DNA of 64,000 bases from the NCBI GenBank assembly GCA_963747735.1, contig CAVVGE010000010.1, positions 1 through 64,000 on the forward strand, in the 5' to 3' direction. The stretch comes from AP-15 sp963747735. Its GTDB lineage: Bacteria; Pseudomonadota; Alphaproteobacteria; ATCC43930; CGMCC-115725. A program made the translations under genes and the position numbers. Below, one piece after another: positions 52,413 through 60,725 of this stretch. Below the pieces are notes generated by a model that saw only the letters and a program-made list of their open reading frames with translations, searched no databases and was not told the DNA's origin. How positions within the stretch are numbered: position 1 is the first letter of the stretch; each line of letters begins with the position of its first letter.

Positions 52413-53792
52413 GTGCCCGACAGCTTGACGACAAACTCGCCGATCATCGCCGCCTACCGCGCCGCGACACCGGGCTCGGCTGCCGCCGCCGAAAAAGCCG
52501 CCGATTTGTTCCCGAGCGGCATCACCCATGATTCGCGCTATATCGAGCCTTACGGCCTCTACGTCGCCCGCGCCCAGGGGCCGCGCAAATGGGATGTCGA
52601 CGGCCGTTGCTACGTCGATTATTTCGGCGGGCACGGCGCGCTGCTGCTCGGCCATTGCCACCCGAAGGTGGTCGAGGCGGTGCATAAGCAGATCGAGCGC
52701 GGGACCCATTTCGGCGCCAGCCACGAGACCGAGATCGAATGGGCCGAATGGATCATGCGGCTCGTCCCCTCGGCCGAGCGGGTGCGCTTCACCTCGTCGG
52801 GCACCGAGGCGACCTTGATGGCGTTGCGCCTTGCCCGCGCCTTTACCGGCAAGGACAAGGTGATCCGCTTCAAGCACCATTTTCACGGCTGGCACGACCA
52901 CATGACCTCGGGCTATGCGAGCCATTTCGACGGCACGCCGACGACCGGCGTCTTGCCCGGGGTGGCCGGCAGCGTCTTGCTCGCCGAGCAAAACGACGCC
53001 GAGGGGCTCGCCCGCCTCCTCGAAAGCCGCGACGACATCGCTGCCGCGATCCTCGAGCCGACCGGGGCGCATGGCGCGAGATTGCCGATCGATCCCGCGT
53101 TTCTGACCCGCCTGCGCGAGCTGACCCGCGAGCACGGTGTGCTGTTGATTTTCGACGAGGTGGTGACCGGGTTCCGCGTCGCGCCGGGCGGCGCGCAATC
53201 GGTCTTCGGCGTCCGGCCCGATTTGACCACGCTCGCCAAGATCGTCGCCGGCGGGCTGCCGGGGGCGGCGGTGACCGGACGCAAGGACATCCTCGACCTC
53301 CTTGATTTTGGCGTCACCAAAGCGACGGAGCGCGAAAAGATCGCGCATCAGGGCACCTTCAACGCCAACCCGCTCTCCGCCGCCGCCGGGGTCGCCGCCT
53401 TAGAGGTTGTCGGCACCACCGACGCCTGCGCCCGCGCCAACGCCTATGGCGAGGCGGTGCGCAAACGGATCAACGAAGTGTTCGAGGAGGAGCGGGTGCC
53501 GTGGGCCGCCTATGGCACGTTTTCGATGCTGCACATCTTTACCAACCCCGAAGGGAAGGCGCTCACGCCCACCCGGTTCGATGCGCTCGGCGAGCCCGCC
53601 GAGATCCTGACCGGCAACCGCCACGCCGGCATCATCCACAAATTCCGGCTGGCGATGATGGTGCACGGCGTCGATTTCAACAGCAGCCCGGGCGGCGTCG
53701 TCTCGATGACGCATGGCGAGCCCGAGCTCGAAGACACCGCCGCGGCGCTGCGCAAAAGCCTGCGCATGCTAAAGCAGGAAGGCGAAATCTGA
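52413..53792 (+). CDS. Class III aminotransferase (glutamate-1-semialdehyde aminomutase-like)
   Basis: 459-residue PLP-dependent enzyme. It begins at GTG 52413 preceded by AGGAG. Family motifs are FTSSGTEATLMALRLARAFT, FDEVVTGFRVAPGGAQ and the PLP lysine in TTLAKIVAGGLPGAAV. Overall it is GSA-aminomutase-like, but the extended N-terminus and FKHHFHGWHDHM segment fit the broader group of catabolic class III transaminases. Haem synthesis in alphaproteobacteria normally uses HemA, so this is unlikely to be HemL. Downstream is a short hairpin. Confidence 0.85.
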   Translation: MPDSLTTNSPIIAAYRAATPGSAAAAEKAADLFPSGITHDSRYIEPYGLYVARAQGPRKWDVDGRCYVDYFGGHGALLLGHCHPKVVEAVHKQIERGTHFGASHETEIEWAEWIMRLVPSAERVRFTSSGTEATLMALRLARAFTGKDKVIRFKHHFHGWHDHMTSGYASHFDGTPTTGVLPGVAGSVLLAEQNDAEGLARLLESRDDIAAAILEPTGAHGARLPIDPAFLTRLRELTREHGVLLIFDEVVTGFRVAPGGAQSVFGVRPDLTTLAKIVAGGLPGAAVTGRKDILDLLDFGVTKATEREKIAHQGTFNANPLSAAAGVAALEVVGTTDACARANAYGEAVRKRINEVFEEERVPWAAYGTFSMLHIFTNPEGKALTPTRFDALGEPAEILTGNRHAGIIHKFRLAMMVHGVDFNSSPGGVVSMTHGEPELEDTAAALRKSLRMLKQEGEI

Positions 53793-53860
53793 GCGAGCGG
53801 CGGCTGTGGATAGCCTGCCAAAGCCATGGGGACAAGTGACGTTTCCTGTGCGTAAGTAAT

Positions 53861-53878
53861 TTTCGCCTGTCGGCGAAA
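53861..53878. promoter_or_regulatory. Short hairpin between the aminotransferase and a hypothetical gene
   Basis: Perfect stem TTTCGCC / GGCGAAA around the loop TGTC. It is 68 bases after the aminotransferase stop and 18 bases before the next ATG. There is no U-tract, so it is at most a weak terminator or an operator or leader element. Confidence 0.4.
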
Positions 53879-53896
53879 CATTTGCGGAACCCCATC

Positions 53897-54253
53897 ATGG
53901 CCAGCGAGAACGACGCCAGCGAGAACGGCGGGGACACGCTGTTTGAGATGGCGAACCTGTTCCCTGCCGACACCGGCTTGCCGATGGTGATCTGGGTATC
54001 CGAGCGCGGCCATGCGCGCCACGACGTGCGCATCAAGGTCAACCAAGCACACGGCACGCGGATGTTGCCGGGCAACCTCGCGACGGTGGCGATCCGCCCG
54101 GTGCCATGGCTGGTCACCGGGCAATTATCAGCGGCCGATCTGCAGCTGGTCAGCCGGTGGATCGCGTTGAACGAAGCGGCTCTTATCGATTATTGGGAAT
54201 ACCGGATCAGCACCGCCGAGCTCGTCGGCCGCTTGCAGAAGCTGCCGCCGTGA
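53897..54253 (+). CDS. Conserved hypothetical protein
   Basis: 118 residues from ATG 53897; a TTG five codons upstream is possible. The sequence FPADTGLPMVIWVSERGHAR and the C-terminal LNEAALIDYWEYRISTAEL match a small protein family common in Rhizobiales and Rhodospirillales with no assigned function. No signal peptide or membrane segment. It stands alone between a hairpin and comEC. Confidence 0.75.
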   Translation: MASENDASENGGDTLFEMANLFPADTGLPMVIWVSERGHARHDVRIKVNQAHGTRMLPGNLATVAIRPVPWLVTGQLSAADLQLVSRWIALNEAALIDYWEYRISTAELVGRLQKLPP

Positions 54254-54411
54254 GCACCCCGCCGCCATAGCCGTTCGCGCACTTTTGCCACATCCCGCGT
54301 TTCAGAGTGCAGCTCCCGTTCCGCCGTCATTAAAGCGTCAAACCGGGTGGTGCGACTTTCGCTTGCACGGCTGATCGACTAACCTCGCCAGACGCGTGCA
54401 GCGGGGCGGCG

Positions 54412-56568
54412 ATGGCGGATGCGGCGGTCGCGGGCGGATGGCTCGGCCGCGCGCCGGGATGGGGCGCGCGCGCCTGGGGAATGCTGCACGCGGCGCTGGC
54501 CGCCGAAGGCGAGCGGCGCCTCCTATGGCTGCCGGTCTTCTTTGGCGCCGGGATCGGCGTCTATTTCGCGCTGACCGTCGAGCCGCCATTGTGGCCCGGC
54601 ATCGTTGGCATCGCGGCCGGGGCGGGCTTGGCTGCGGCAATGCGGAATTATCCGCTGATGAGCGAGGCGGCGCTCGCCCTCAGCGTCTTTGCCGCCGGCT
54701 TTACGTTGGCCGCCGAGACCACCTGGGAACATCAAGCACCGATGCTGGTGCGCCGCCTCGGCCCGGTCGAGGTCACCGGGCGCGTCCTCGATATCGACCT
54801 GCAGGGAACCGGCTGGCGGCTGATCGTCGCTCCCGCTGCGCTGCCGGGGCTGGCGCCGGGCGACGAGCCGCGGCGGCTGCGGATCCATGTCCCAAAGTCG
54901 AGCGACCTGCTCGTCCCCGGCGACGGCGTGCGGATGAAGGCGGTGCTCTATCCGGTACCGGGGCAGGTGCTGCCGGGCGGGCACGATTTGCAGCGCGAAG
55001 CCTATTTCGCCGAGATCGGCGGGGTCGGCTACAGCTATGGCGGCGCCCGCCGGGTCGCCTTGCCCGAGGACGCAGCCGGCGGCTGGCGCGAAGCGTTGCG
55101 CGAATTGCGCGCGCGGATGACGCAGCGGATCACCGCCGTCTTGCCGGGCTCGACCGGCGGCGTCGCCTCGGCGCTGATCACTGGCAAGCGCGGTGCGGTT
55201 TCGGAGAAGGTAAAGGAGGCGTTTCGCAATTCCGGCCTGTCGCACCTCTTGGCGATCGCCGGCTTGCATATGGGGCTGGTCGCCGCCTTTGTGTTTTTTG
55301 CCGTGCGCGGCGGGCTGGCGCTGATCCCGTGGGTGGCGCTGCGCTATCCGATCAAAAAGATCGCCGCCGCCGCCACGCTTTTTGTGCTGACCTGCTACTT
55401 GTTGATCTCGGGTGCGGCGATCCCGACCGAGCGCGCCTTTGTCATGAACGGGCTCGTCTTTGTCGCGGTCCTGCTCGACCGGCTGCGGATTTCGATGCGG
55501 GTCTGCGCGATCGCCGCCGCGGTTGTGTTGGCGATCGACCCGGCGAGCTTTGTCGGCGTCAGCTTTCAGATGTCGTTCGGCGCCGTCGTGGCGCTGATCG
55601 CGGTCTACGAAACCTTTGGCGCGCGGCTCGGGCGCGTGCTGCACGGCCGCACCTTGCCGGGCCAGGTGCTGGGGTATTGCGGCGCGGTCGTCGTCACCAC
55701 GCTCGTCGCCACGATCGGGACCCTCCCGTTTTCGGTCTATCACTTTCACAAGCTGGTGCTTTATTCGCCGCTCGCCAATGTCGTCGCGGTGCCGCTGAGC
55801 GCGTTGTGGACATTGCCGTGGGGCGTCGTCGGCTGCCTCTTGATGCCGTTCGGCCTCGAGCGGCTGGCGCTGGTGCCGATGGGCTGGGGCATCGACCTGA
55901 CGATCTGGGTCGCCGAACGGGTCTCGGGGTTGCGTGGCGATGTTTGGGCGATGCCGCAGCTCCCGGCCTGGGGGCTCGTGCTGATTTCGCTCGGTGGGCT
56001 GTGGCTTTGCCTGTGGCGCGGACCTTGGCGGCGCTGGGGCGCGGTGGCGGTCGTGGCCGGCTTCGCCGGCATGGCGACGACCCGGCCGCCCGACATCGTG
56101 ATCGCCGATATCGGCCGCTTTCTCGCAGCGCGGGCACCCGATGGCGGCTATTTCGTCGCCGCCGGGCGAGGCGACCGGTTCGCTGCCTCGACCTTGGCCG
56201 AGGAGACCGGCGAGCCGCAATTTCCATGGCCGCAGGCGGGTGAGGCCAACGCCGCGGAGCTCGATTGCAGCGGTGGATTGTGCCGCTACGCCGCGCGCGG
56301 GCGGCGGGTTGCGATCGTCACCGGCACGAGCGCCCTGCCGCTCGACTGCACCCAATGGGACGCGATCGTGGCGCAGGTCCCGACGGGTTTTCGCTGTCGC
56401 CGGACGATGCCGGTGATCGACCGCATCGATTCATGGCGACGCGGTGCGGTGGCGCTGTGGCTGGATGCGGACGGTGTTGCTGTCGAAGCCGCAAATGACA
56501 GCCGCGGCGACCGCCCCTGGGTGCCGCATCCACAGTCGCGGCGACGCCACCCCGACCACCCATACTGA
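54412..56568 (+). CDS. ComEC/Rec2 family protein
   Basis: 718-residue inner-membrane protein: N-terminal helices and a DUF4131/OB-like domain (about residues 30-220), then the competence membrane core with SHLLAIAGLHMGLVAAFVFF and VSFQMSFGAVVALIAVYETF. The metallo-beta-lactamase-like C-terminal domain of Gram-positive ComEC is absent, as usual for alphaproteobacterial members; only about 170 residues of low similarity follow. In competent bacteria the core is the DNA uptake channel. Start ATG 54412. Confidence 0.88.
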   Translation: MADAAVAGGWLGRAPGWGARAWGMLHAALAAEGERRLLWLPVFFGAGIGVYFALTVEPPLWPGIVGIAAGAGLAAAMRNYPLMSEAALALSVFAAGFTLAAETTWEHQAPMLVRRLGPVEVTGRVLDIDLQGTGWRLIVAPAALPGLAPGDEPRRLRIHVPKSSDLLVPGDGVRMKAVLYPVPGQVLPGGHDLQREAYFAEIGGVGYSYGGARRVALPEDAAGGWREALRELRARMTQRITAVLPGSTGGVASALITGKRGAVSEKVKEAFRNSGLSHLLAIAGLHMGLVAAFVFFAVRGGLALIPWVALRYPIKKIAAAATLFVLTCYLLISGAAIPTERAFVMNGLVFVAVLLDRLRISMRVCAIAAAVVLAIDPASFVGVSFQMSFGAVVALIAVYETFGARLGRVLHGRTLPGQVLGYCGAVVVTTLVATIGTLPFSVYHFHKLVLYSPLANVVAVPLSALWTLPWGVVGCLLMPFGLERLALVPMGWGIDLTIWVAERVSGLRGDVWAMPQLPAWGLVLISLGGLWLCLWRGPWRRWGAVAVVAGFAGMATTRPPDIVIADIGRFLAARAPDGGYFVAAGRGDRFAASTLAEETGEPQFPWPQAGEANAAELDCSGGLCRYAARGRRVAIVTGTSALPLDCTQWDAIVAQVPTGFRCRRTMPVIDRIDSWRRGAVALWLDADGVAVEAANDSRGDRPWVPHPQSRRRHPDHPY

Positions 56569-56573
56569 AAGGG

Positions 56574-57452
56574 TCAGCCGGGCGACAGCAGCGGCCAATA
56601 CCAGGCGAAAAACGCGCGATCGAGCGCCGCCGGGCGCGTCTGGCGCAACAATTCCGCGACTGCGTCGGTTTCGCCGGGGAGCGGACCCGGCTGCGGCGCA
56701 TCGGGGGCGGCGAGCTCGATCAATTGAAGATCGGTCTGCCGGGCAAATTTCGGGATGACGCGCAACAGCGCTGCCCGATCGCTCTGCACCCGCACCAGGC
56801 TGAGCGGGCCGAACGGCTGCCAGGCATCGGGCCCGGCAGGCTCGTCGAGGATCGGCAGCGCTGCCGATCGGACGAATTGCAGCATCTCCTTCCAATTCCA
56901 CTCGGTGCTCCAGCGCGCGCGGCGGGTCACCCAAGCCTCGGCAATCCAGCCGGGGAGTGCCGGGCCGTTTGGCGCCGGGGGATCGGCGCGACCGGAAAGA
57001 TCGACAAAAATCAGCCCGTCGCGAATGCCGATCGGGTAGCGGCCGAGGCGCAGCCGGGCCGGGTCGATCCGCGCCGACAGATCGGGCTCGACGAGCCGCC
57101 CGTCGGTGGTGAACTCCCAGCCGTGATAGGGGCAGATCAGCCGCTCTGCCGGGCCTTCCTCGGCTTCGCAGACCGGATAGCCGGCATGGATGCAGACATT
57201 GCGCAAGGCATGCAAGGCGCCGCCCTCGGCGCGGGTCACCAGGACCGAGCGGCCGCCGCTGTCAAAGCGGAAATAGCGGTGGTCGGCATCGAGCCGGCTT
57301 TGATGGTCGACCGCAATCCATGGCCGGACGAAAATCCGCTCGCGCTCGGCCGCGAACACCTCGGCGCTGTCGAGCCATTCCGGCTGCGGCGCAATGTCGG
57401 CCGCGCCATCGAGCTGGTCTGCGAGTGCCGCGAGGCTTGCAGGAAGGTCCAT
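56574..57452 (-). CDS. Rieske [2Fe-2S] oxygenase-like protein without the usual iron-site motif
   Basis: 292 residues from ATG 57452 (a TTG two codons earlier is possible). A typical ring-hydroxylating Rieske domain has CIH (near residue 87) and CPYH (near residue 107) binding the 2Fe-2S cluster. After it, where alpha subunits have NWKxxxENxxExYHxxxxH, the sequence reads EWNWKEMLQFVRSAALP and no histidine follows. The mononuclear iron site is therefore missing or unrecognisable, and the protein is shorter than a full alpha subunit (350-450). It may be a ferredoxin-like or degenerate oxygenase. It follows lapA on the same strand. Confidence 0.75.
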   Translation of the reverse strand: MDLPASLAALADQLDGAADIAPQPEWLDSAEVFAAERERIFVRPWIAVDHQSRLDADHRYFRFDSGGRSVLVTRAEGGALHALRNVCIHAGYPVCEAEEGPAERLICPYHGWEFTTDGRLVEPDLSARIDPARLRLGRYPIGIRDGLIFVDLSGRADPPAPNGPALPGWIAEAWVTRRARWSTEWNWKEMLQFVRSAALPILDEPAGPDAWQPFGPLSLVRVQSDRAALLRVIPKFARQTDLQLIELAAPDAPQPGPLPGETDAVAELLRQTRPAALDRAFFAWYWPLLSPG

Positions 57453-57478
57453 CGCCAAAGCCGCCGGTTGCTTGTTGC

Positions 57479-57910
57479 TCAGGCGCGCCAGCGTACAGGG
57501 CGGAGGGGGCGCGTCAAAAGATTTGTGCCGGTCTCAGCCATGCGCCGGCAGGCTTTGCTGCGACATCCGGCGGTGGGCGCCGGCGCGTCGAGGTGGGGCG
57601 CCGGCGCGTCGAGGTGGGGCGCCGGCGCGTCGAGGCGGGCCTGGGTGACGGCGAGCTCGCGCTCCAGCGCCTCGGCACGCCGGCGGCATTGCCGCAATTC
57701 GCGCCGGCGCCGATGCCCGGCCGCCCATGCGACGATCGCCCCGATGCCGAACCCGGTCAAAAGCGCGAGGAAGACGATGAGATAAAGCCGCGTCTCGACG
57801 AGAAACGGCAGCGGCCACAGCCCGAGCGAAACCGCTTGGCGGTTGGAAATCGCGAACAGGCTGCACAGCACCGCCAAAATGACGACCGCCGGCCAGAACA
57901 ACAGCCGCAT
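57479..57910 (-). CDS. lapA: LapA family (DUF1049) membrane protein
   Basis: 143-residue inner-membrane protein. Two hydrophobic segments (about residues 4-24 and 41-64) enclose the family motif SNRQAVSLGLWPLPF. A cytoplasmic coiled coil follows (RRRELRQCRRRAEALERELA). LapA with LapB tunes LpxC turnover in Escherichia coli; in alphaproteobacteria lapA commonly follows ihfB, as here. The tail is longer than usual, because a 21-base unit is repeated three times (LDAPAPH repeated). Confidence 0.82.
   Translation of the reverse strand: MRLLFWPAVVILAVLCSLFAISNRQAVSLGLWPLPFLVETRLYLIVFLALLTGFGIGAIVAWAAGHRRRRELRQCRRRAEALERELAVTQARLDAPAPHLDAPAPHLDAPAPTAGCRSKACRRMAETGTNLLTRPLRPVRWRA
57577..57637. repeat. 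Triple 21-base repeat in the lapA tail
   Basis: Three near-identical 21-base units (containing GCCGGCGCGTCGAGGTGGGGC on the + strand, written here in part) encode repeated LDAPAPH in LapA after its coiled coil. It is in frame and extends the protein beyond the usual family length; probably a slippage expansion. Confidence 0.7.
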
Positions 57911-57940
57911 CGAGCTGCCTGCGCCGATCGCCGCCAGGTT

Positions 57941-58234
57941 TCAGGCCGGGCGGGCGGCGTGGTTCAGGCGGTCGCGCAGCTGCTTGCCGGTTTTGAAAAA
58001 CGGGACATGCTTTTCGGCGACCTTGACGCTGTCGCCGGTGCGCGGGTTGCGGCCGAGCCGCGCGTCGCGGCGCTTGACCGAGAACGCCCCGAACCCGCGC
58101 AGCTCGACGCGGTCACCGCGCGCCAGCGCCGCTGCGATCTCGTCGAAGATTGCGGTGACGATGATATCGACGTCACGCTGATAGAGATGCGGATTGGTTT
58201 CCGTGAGCTTTTGGACGAGCTCCGACTTGGTCAC
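57941..58234 (-). CDS. ihfB: Integration host factor subunit beta
   Basis: 97-residue HU-family DNA-bending protein, partner of IHF-alpha. It starts at GTG 58234 (TKSELVQKLTETNPHL). DNA-binding arm residues are in GRNPRTGDSVKV, including the intercalating Asn-Pro pair. Length matches IhfB. It follows rpsA after a hairpin and precedes lapA, the usual alphaproteobacterial order. Confidence 0.95.
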   Translation of the reverse strand: MTKSELVQKLTETNPHLYQRDVDIIVTAIFDEIAAALARGDRVELRGFGAFSVKRRDARLGRNPRTGDSVKVAEKHVPFFKTGKQLRDRLNHAARPA

Positions 58235-58283
58235 CGCAATCGTCCCCCCTGCACGCAACAGCGAGCCTCGAAGCGTGCCAAAG

Positions 58284-58312
58284 CCTCGGGCGCCGGTCAA
58301 GGCGGCCCGAGG
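58284..58312 (-). terminator. Hairpin between rpsA and ihfB
   Basis: Stem CCTCGGGC / GCCCGAGG with a 13-base loop, placed just after the rpsA stop on the transcribed strand and followed by CTTT. It could end or attenuate the rpsA transcript. It may also hold the ihfB promoter region (TTGACC lies in the loop). Medium confidence because the U-tract is short. Confidence 0.45.
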
Positions 58313-58330
58313 TGCAATTCCCTCTTAGCT

Positions 58331-60055
58331 TCACTCTTTGTCGGCAGTCTCCTGGCGCCGGGCGCGGTTGATCGCCGCACCCAAAATGTCGCCGAGGCTC
58401 GCACCCGAATCGGACGATCCAAATTCGGCCATGGCGCGCTTTTCCTCATCGGCCTCACGGGCCTTGATCGACAGGTTGATTTTGCGCGTGGCGCGCTCGA
58501 TCGTGGTTACCTTGGCATCGACCTTTTCACCGACCGCGAACCGGTCGGGCCGCTGCTCGCTGCGGTCGCGCGACAGCTCGGATTTGCGGATAAAGCCCAG
58601 CAGGCCGTCGGCGATCGTGACCTCGACGCCGCCTTCGGTGATGCCGGCGACCGTGCCGGTCACGACTTCGCCCTTTTTCAGCTTGGAAAAGCCGGATTCG
58701 AACGGATCCGCCTCGAGCTGCTTGATGCCGAGGCTGATGCGCTCCTTGTCGATATCGACGTCGAGCACCTTGACCCGGACCGCCTCGCCCTTGTGGTAGT
58801 TGCCGATGGCGTCCTCACCCTGGCGGTTCCAGTCGATGTCGGACAGGTGAACCATGCCGTCGATTTCACCGGGCAGACCGACAAACAGGCCGAACTCGGT
58901 GATGTTGCGGACCTCGCCGTCGAGCTCGGTGCCGATCGGGTACTCCTCGACGAAGGCCTCCCACGGATTGGCCAAGGTCTGCTTCAAGCCGAGGCTGATG
59001 CGGCGCTTTTGCGGGTCGACATCGAGCACCATGACCTCGACCTCTTGGCTGGTCGAGACGATCTTGCCCGGGTGCACGTTCTTTTTGGTCCAGCTCATCT
59101 CGGAGACGTGGACGAGACCCTCGACCCCCGGCTCCAGCTCGACAAAGGCGCCGTAGTCGGTGATGTTGGTGACGCGGCCCTTGAACTTGGCGGCGGCCGG
59201 GTATTTGAGCTCGACCCCTTCCCATGGATCGGCTTCGAGCTGCTTCATGCCCAACGAGATGCGCTGGGTCTCGGGGTTGAAGCGGATCACCTGGACCTTG
59301 ACGTTCTGCCCGATGTTCACGGCCTCGGACGGATGGTTGATCCGGCGCCAGGCGATATCGGTCACATGCAAGAGGCCATCGACCCCGCCCAGATCGACAA
59401 AGGCGCCGTAATCGGTGATGTTCTTGACGACTCCGGCGAGAATCTGCCCCTCCTTGAGGCTCGCCACCAATTCCGAACGCTGCTCGGCGCGGCTTTCCTC
59501 GAGGACGGCGCGGCGCGAGACGACAATGTTGCCGCGCGAGCGGTCCATCTTGAGGATCTGAAACGGCTGCGGCGAGCCCAAGAGCGGGGTGATGTCCCGG
59601 ACCGGCCGGATATCGACCTGGCTGCCGGGCAGAAACGCGACGGCGCCGTTCAGATCGACCGTGAAGCCGCCCTTGACTCGGCCGAAAATCGCGCCGGTCA
59701 CCCGCTCGTTTGCCTGAAAGCTCTTTTCGAGCAAGGTCCACGCCTCCTCGCGGCGCGCCTTTTCGCGCGACAGCTGGGCCTCGCCGTTTTTGTCTTCCAT
59801 CCGTTCGAGAAAGACCTCGACGGTGTCGCCGACATGCAGCTCGGGCTCGGCGCCGCCGGCGGCGAATTCCTTCAACGCGACGCGGCCCTCGGATTTGAGG
59901 CCGACATCGATCAGCACCGCGTCGTTCTCGACAGCGATGACCCGGCCTTTGACGACGGTGCCTTCGAGCCCGGTGCCCATGCCGAGCGATTCATCGAGCA
60001 GTGCCGCGAAATTCTCCTTCGCCGGCGCTTCCATGGTTTGTGTTTCTAAGGCCAT
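58331..60055 (-). CDS. rpsA: 30S ribosomal protein S1
   Basis: 574-residue S1 with six S1/OB repeats spread over about residues 25-545; the central repeats show the ITDYGAFVDLGGVDGLLHVT-type signature. It binds mRNA leaders and promotes initiation. The chosen start MALETQTMEAPAKENFAALL overlaps the end of cmk (stop within the ATG region), the usual alphaproteobacterial arrangement; ATG 60034 is a possible alternative. Length is normal. Confidence 0.97.
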   Translation of the reverse strand: MALETQTMEAPAKENFAALLDESLGMGTGLEGTVVKGRVIAVENDAVLIDVGLKSEGRVALKEFAAGGAEPELHVGDTVEVFLERMEDKNGEAQLSREKARREEAWTLLEKSFQANERVTGAIFGRVKGGFTVDLNGAVAFLPGSQVDIRPVRDITPLLGSPQPFQILKMDRSRGNIVVSRRAVLEESRAEQRSELVASLKEGQILAGVVKNITDYGAFVDLGGVDGLLHVTDIAWRRINHPSEAVNIGQNVKVQVIRFNPETQRISLGMKQLEADPWEGVELKYPAAAKFKGRVTNITDYGAFVELEPGVEGLVHVSEMSWTKKNVHPGKIVSTSQEVEVMVLDVDPQKRRISLGLKQTLANPWEAFVEEYPIGTELDGEVRNITEFGLFVGLPGEIDGMVHLSDIDWNRQGEDAIGNYHKGEAVRVKVLDVDIDKERISLGIKQLEADPFESGFSKLKKGEVVTGTVAGITEGGVEVTIADGLLGFIRKSELSRDRSEQRPDRFAVGEKVDAKVTTIERATRKINLSIKAREADEEKRAMAEFGSSDSGASLGDILGAAINRARRQETADKE

Positions 60056-60720
60056 TCCTTCTCCTTGAGCGCATGCGCGACAAGAGCCGCGGCGCGATCG
60101 AGCACTTTATCGGCATCGAGCCCCGCCGTATCAATGATTACCGCATCGGGCGCCGCTGTCAGCGGGGAGATCCGACGATTGCTGTCGCGCGTGTCGCGTT
60201 GATTGAGATCTTGCAAGACGTGCTCGTATATAACCGCCGCACCGCGAGCGCGCAACTCTTCGACCCGGCGGCGCGCGCGCGTTTTTGCGCTGGCGGTCAG
60301 AAACAGCTTCAGGTCCGCCGCCGGGCACACCACCGAGCCGATGTCGCGGCCGGCCAGGATGGCGCCGCGGGCCGGGCCGGGCGGGTGCGCGGCAAAGTTT
60401 TGCTGAAGCTCGAGCAGGGCGCCGCGCACCGCCGGCATCGCCGCGACGACACCGGCGGCGTCGCCGACCGACTCTTCGTAGAGGCGCGGGTCGTAGAGGC
60501 GCGGGTCGGACAGCAGATGCGGCCCGATCCGGCGTACGGCCGCTGCCGCCACTGCCGGGTCGGCCGGATCGGCGCCCGCGTCGAGCACCAGAGCGGCCGT
60601 CGCCCGATAGAGCGCGCCGGTATCGAGCACGGCGAAGCCGAACCGGTCGGCGAGGCGGCGCGCCAAGGTGCTTTTGCCGGAAGCCGCCGGCCCGTCGATG
60701 GCGACCACAAAGGATGCCAT
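60046..60720 (-). CDS. cmk: Cytidylate kinase
   Basis: 224-residue kinase phosphorylating CMP/dCMP. P-loop IDGPAASGKST near residue 8, followed by the NMP-binding region LDTGALYR and the C-terminal NRRISPLTAAPDAVIIDT. A 15-base duplication gives DPRLYDPRLY in the insert domain (about 60480-60510), not normally repeated. It overlaps rpsA and follows a GNAT gene, in the aroA-cmk-rpsA run. Confidence 0.95.
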   Translation of the reverse strand: MASFVVAIDGPAASGKSTLARRLADRFGFAVLDTGALYRATAALVLDAGADPADPAVAAAAVRRIGPHLLSDPRLYDPRLYEESVGDAAGVVAAMPAVRGALLELQQNFAAHPPGPARGAILAGRDIGSVVCPAADLKLFLTASAKTRARRRVEELRARGAAVIYEHVLQDLNQRDTRDSNRRISPLTAAPDAVIIDTAGLDADKVLDRAAALVAHALKEKEWP

Positions 60721-60725
60721 CGGCC

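Noticed and set aside
50643..53792. A 1049-residue plus-strand frame
   Set aside because: Its first part is antisense to acyl-CoA dehydrogenase; only the part from 52413 is a real aminotransferase.
52413..53792. Assignment as HemL (haem synthesis)
   Set aside because: Alphaproteobacteria use the HemA route, and this enzyme has a longer catabolic-type N-terminus.
57320..60049. A 909-residue plus-strand frame
   Set aside because: Antisense to ihfB and rpsA with no recognisable domains.
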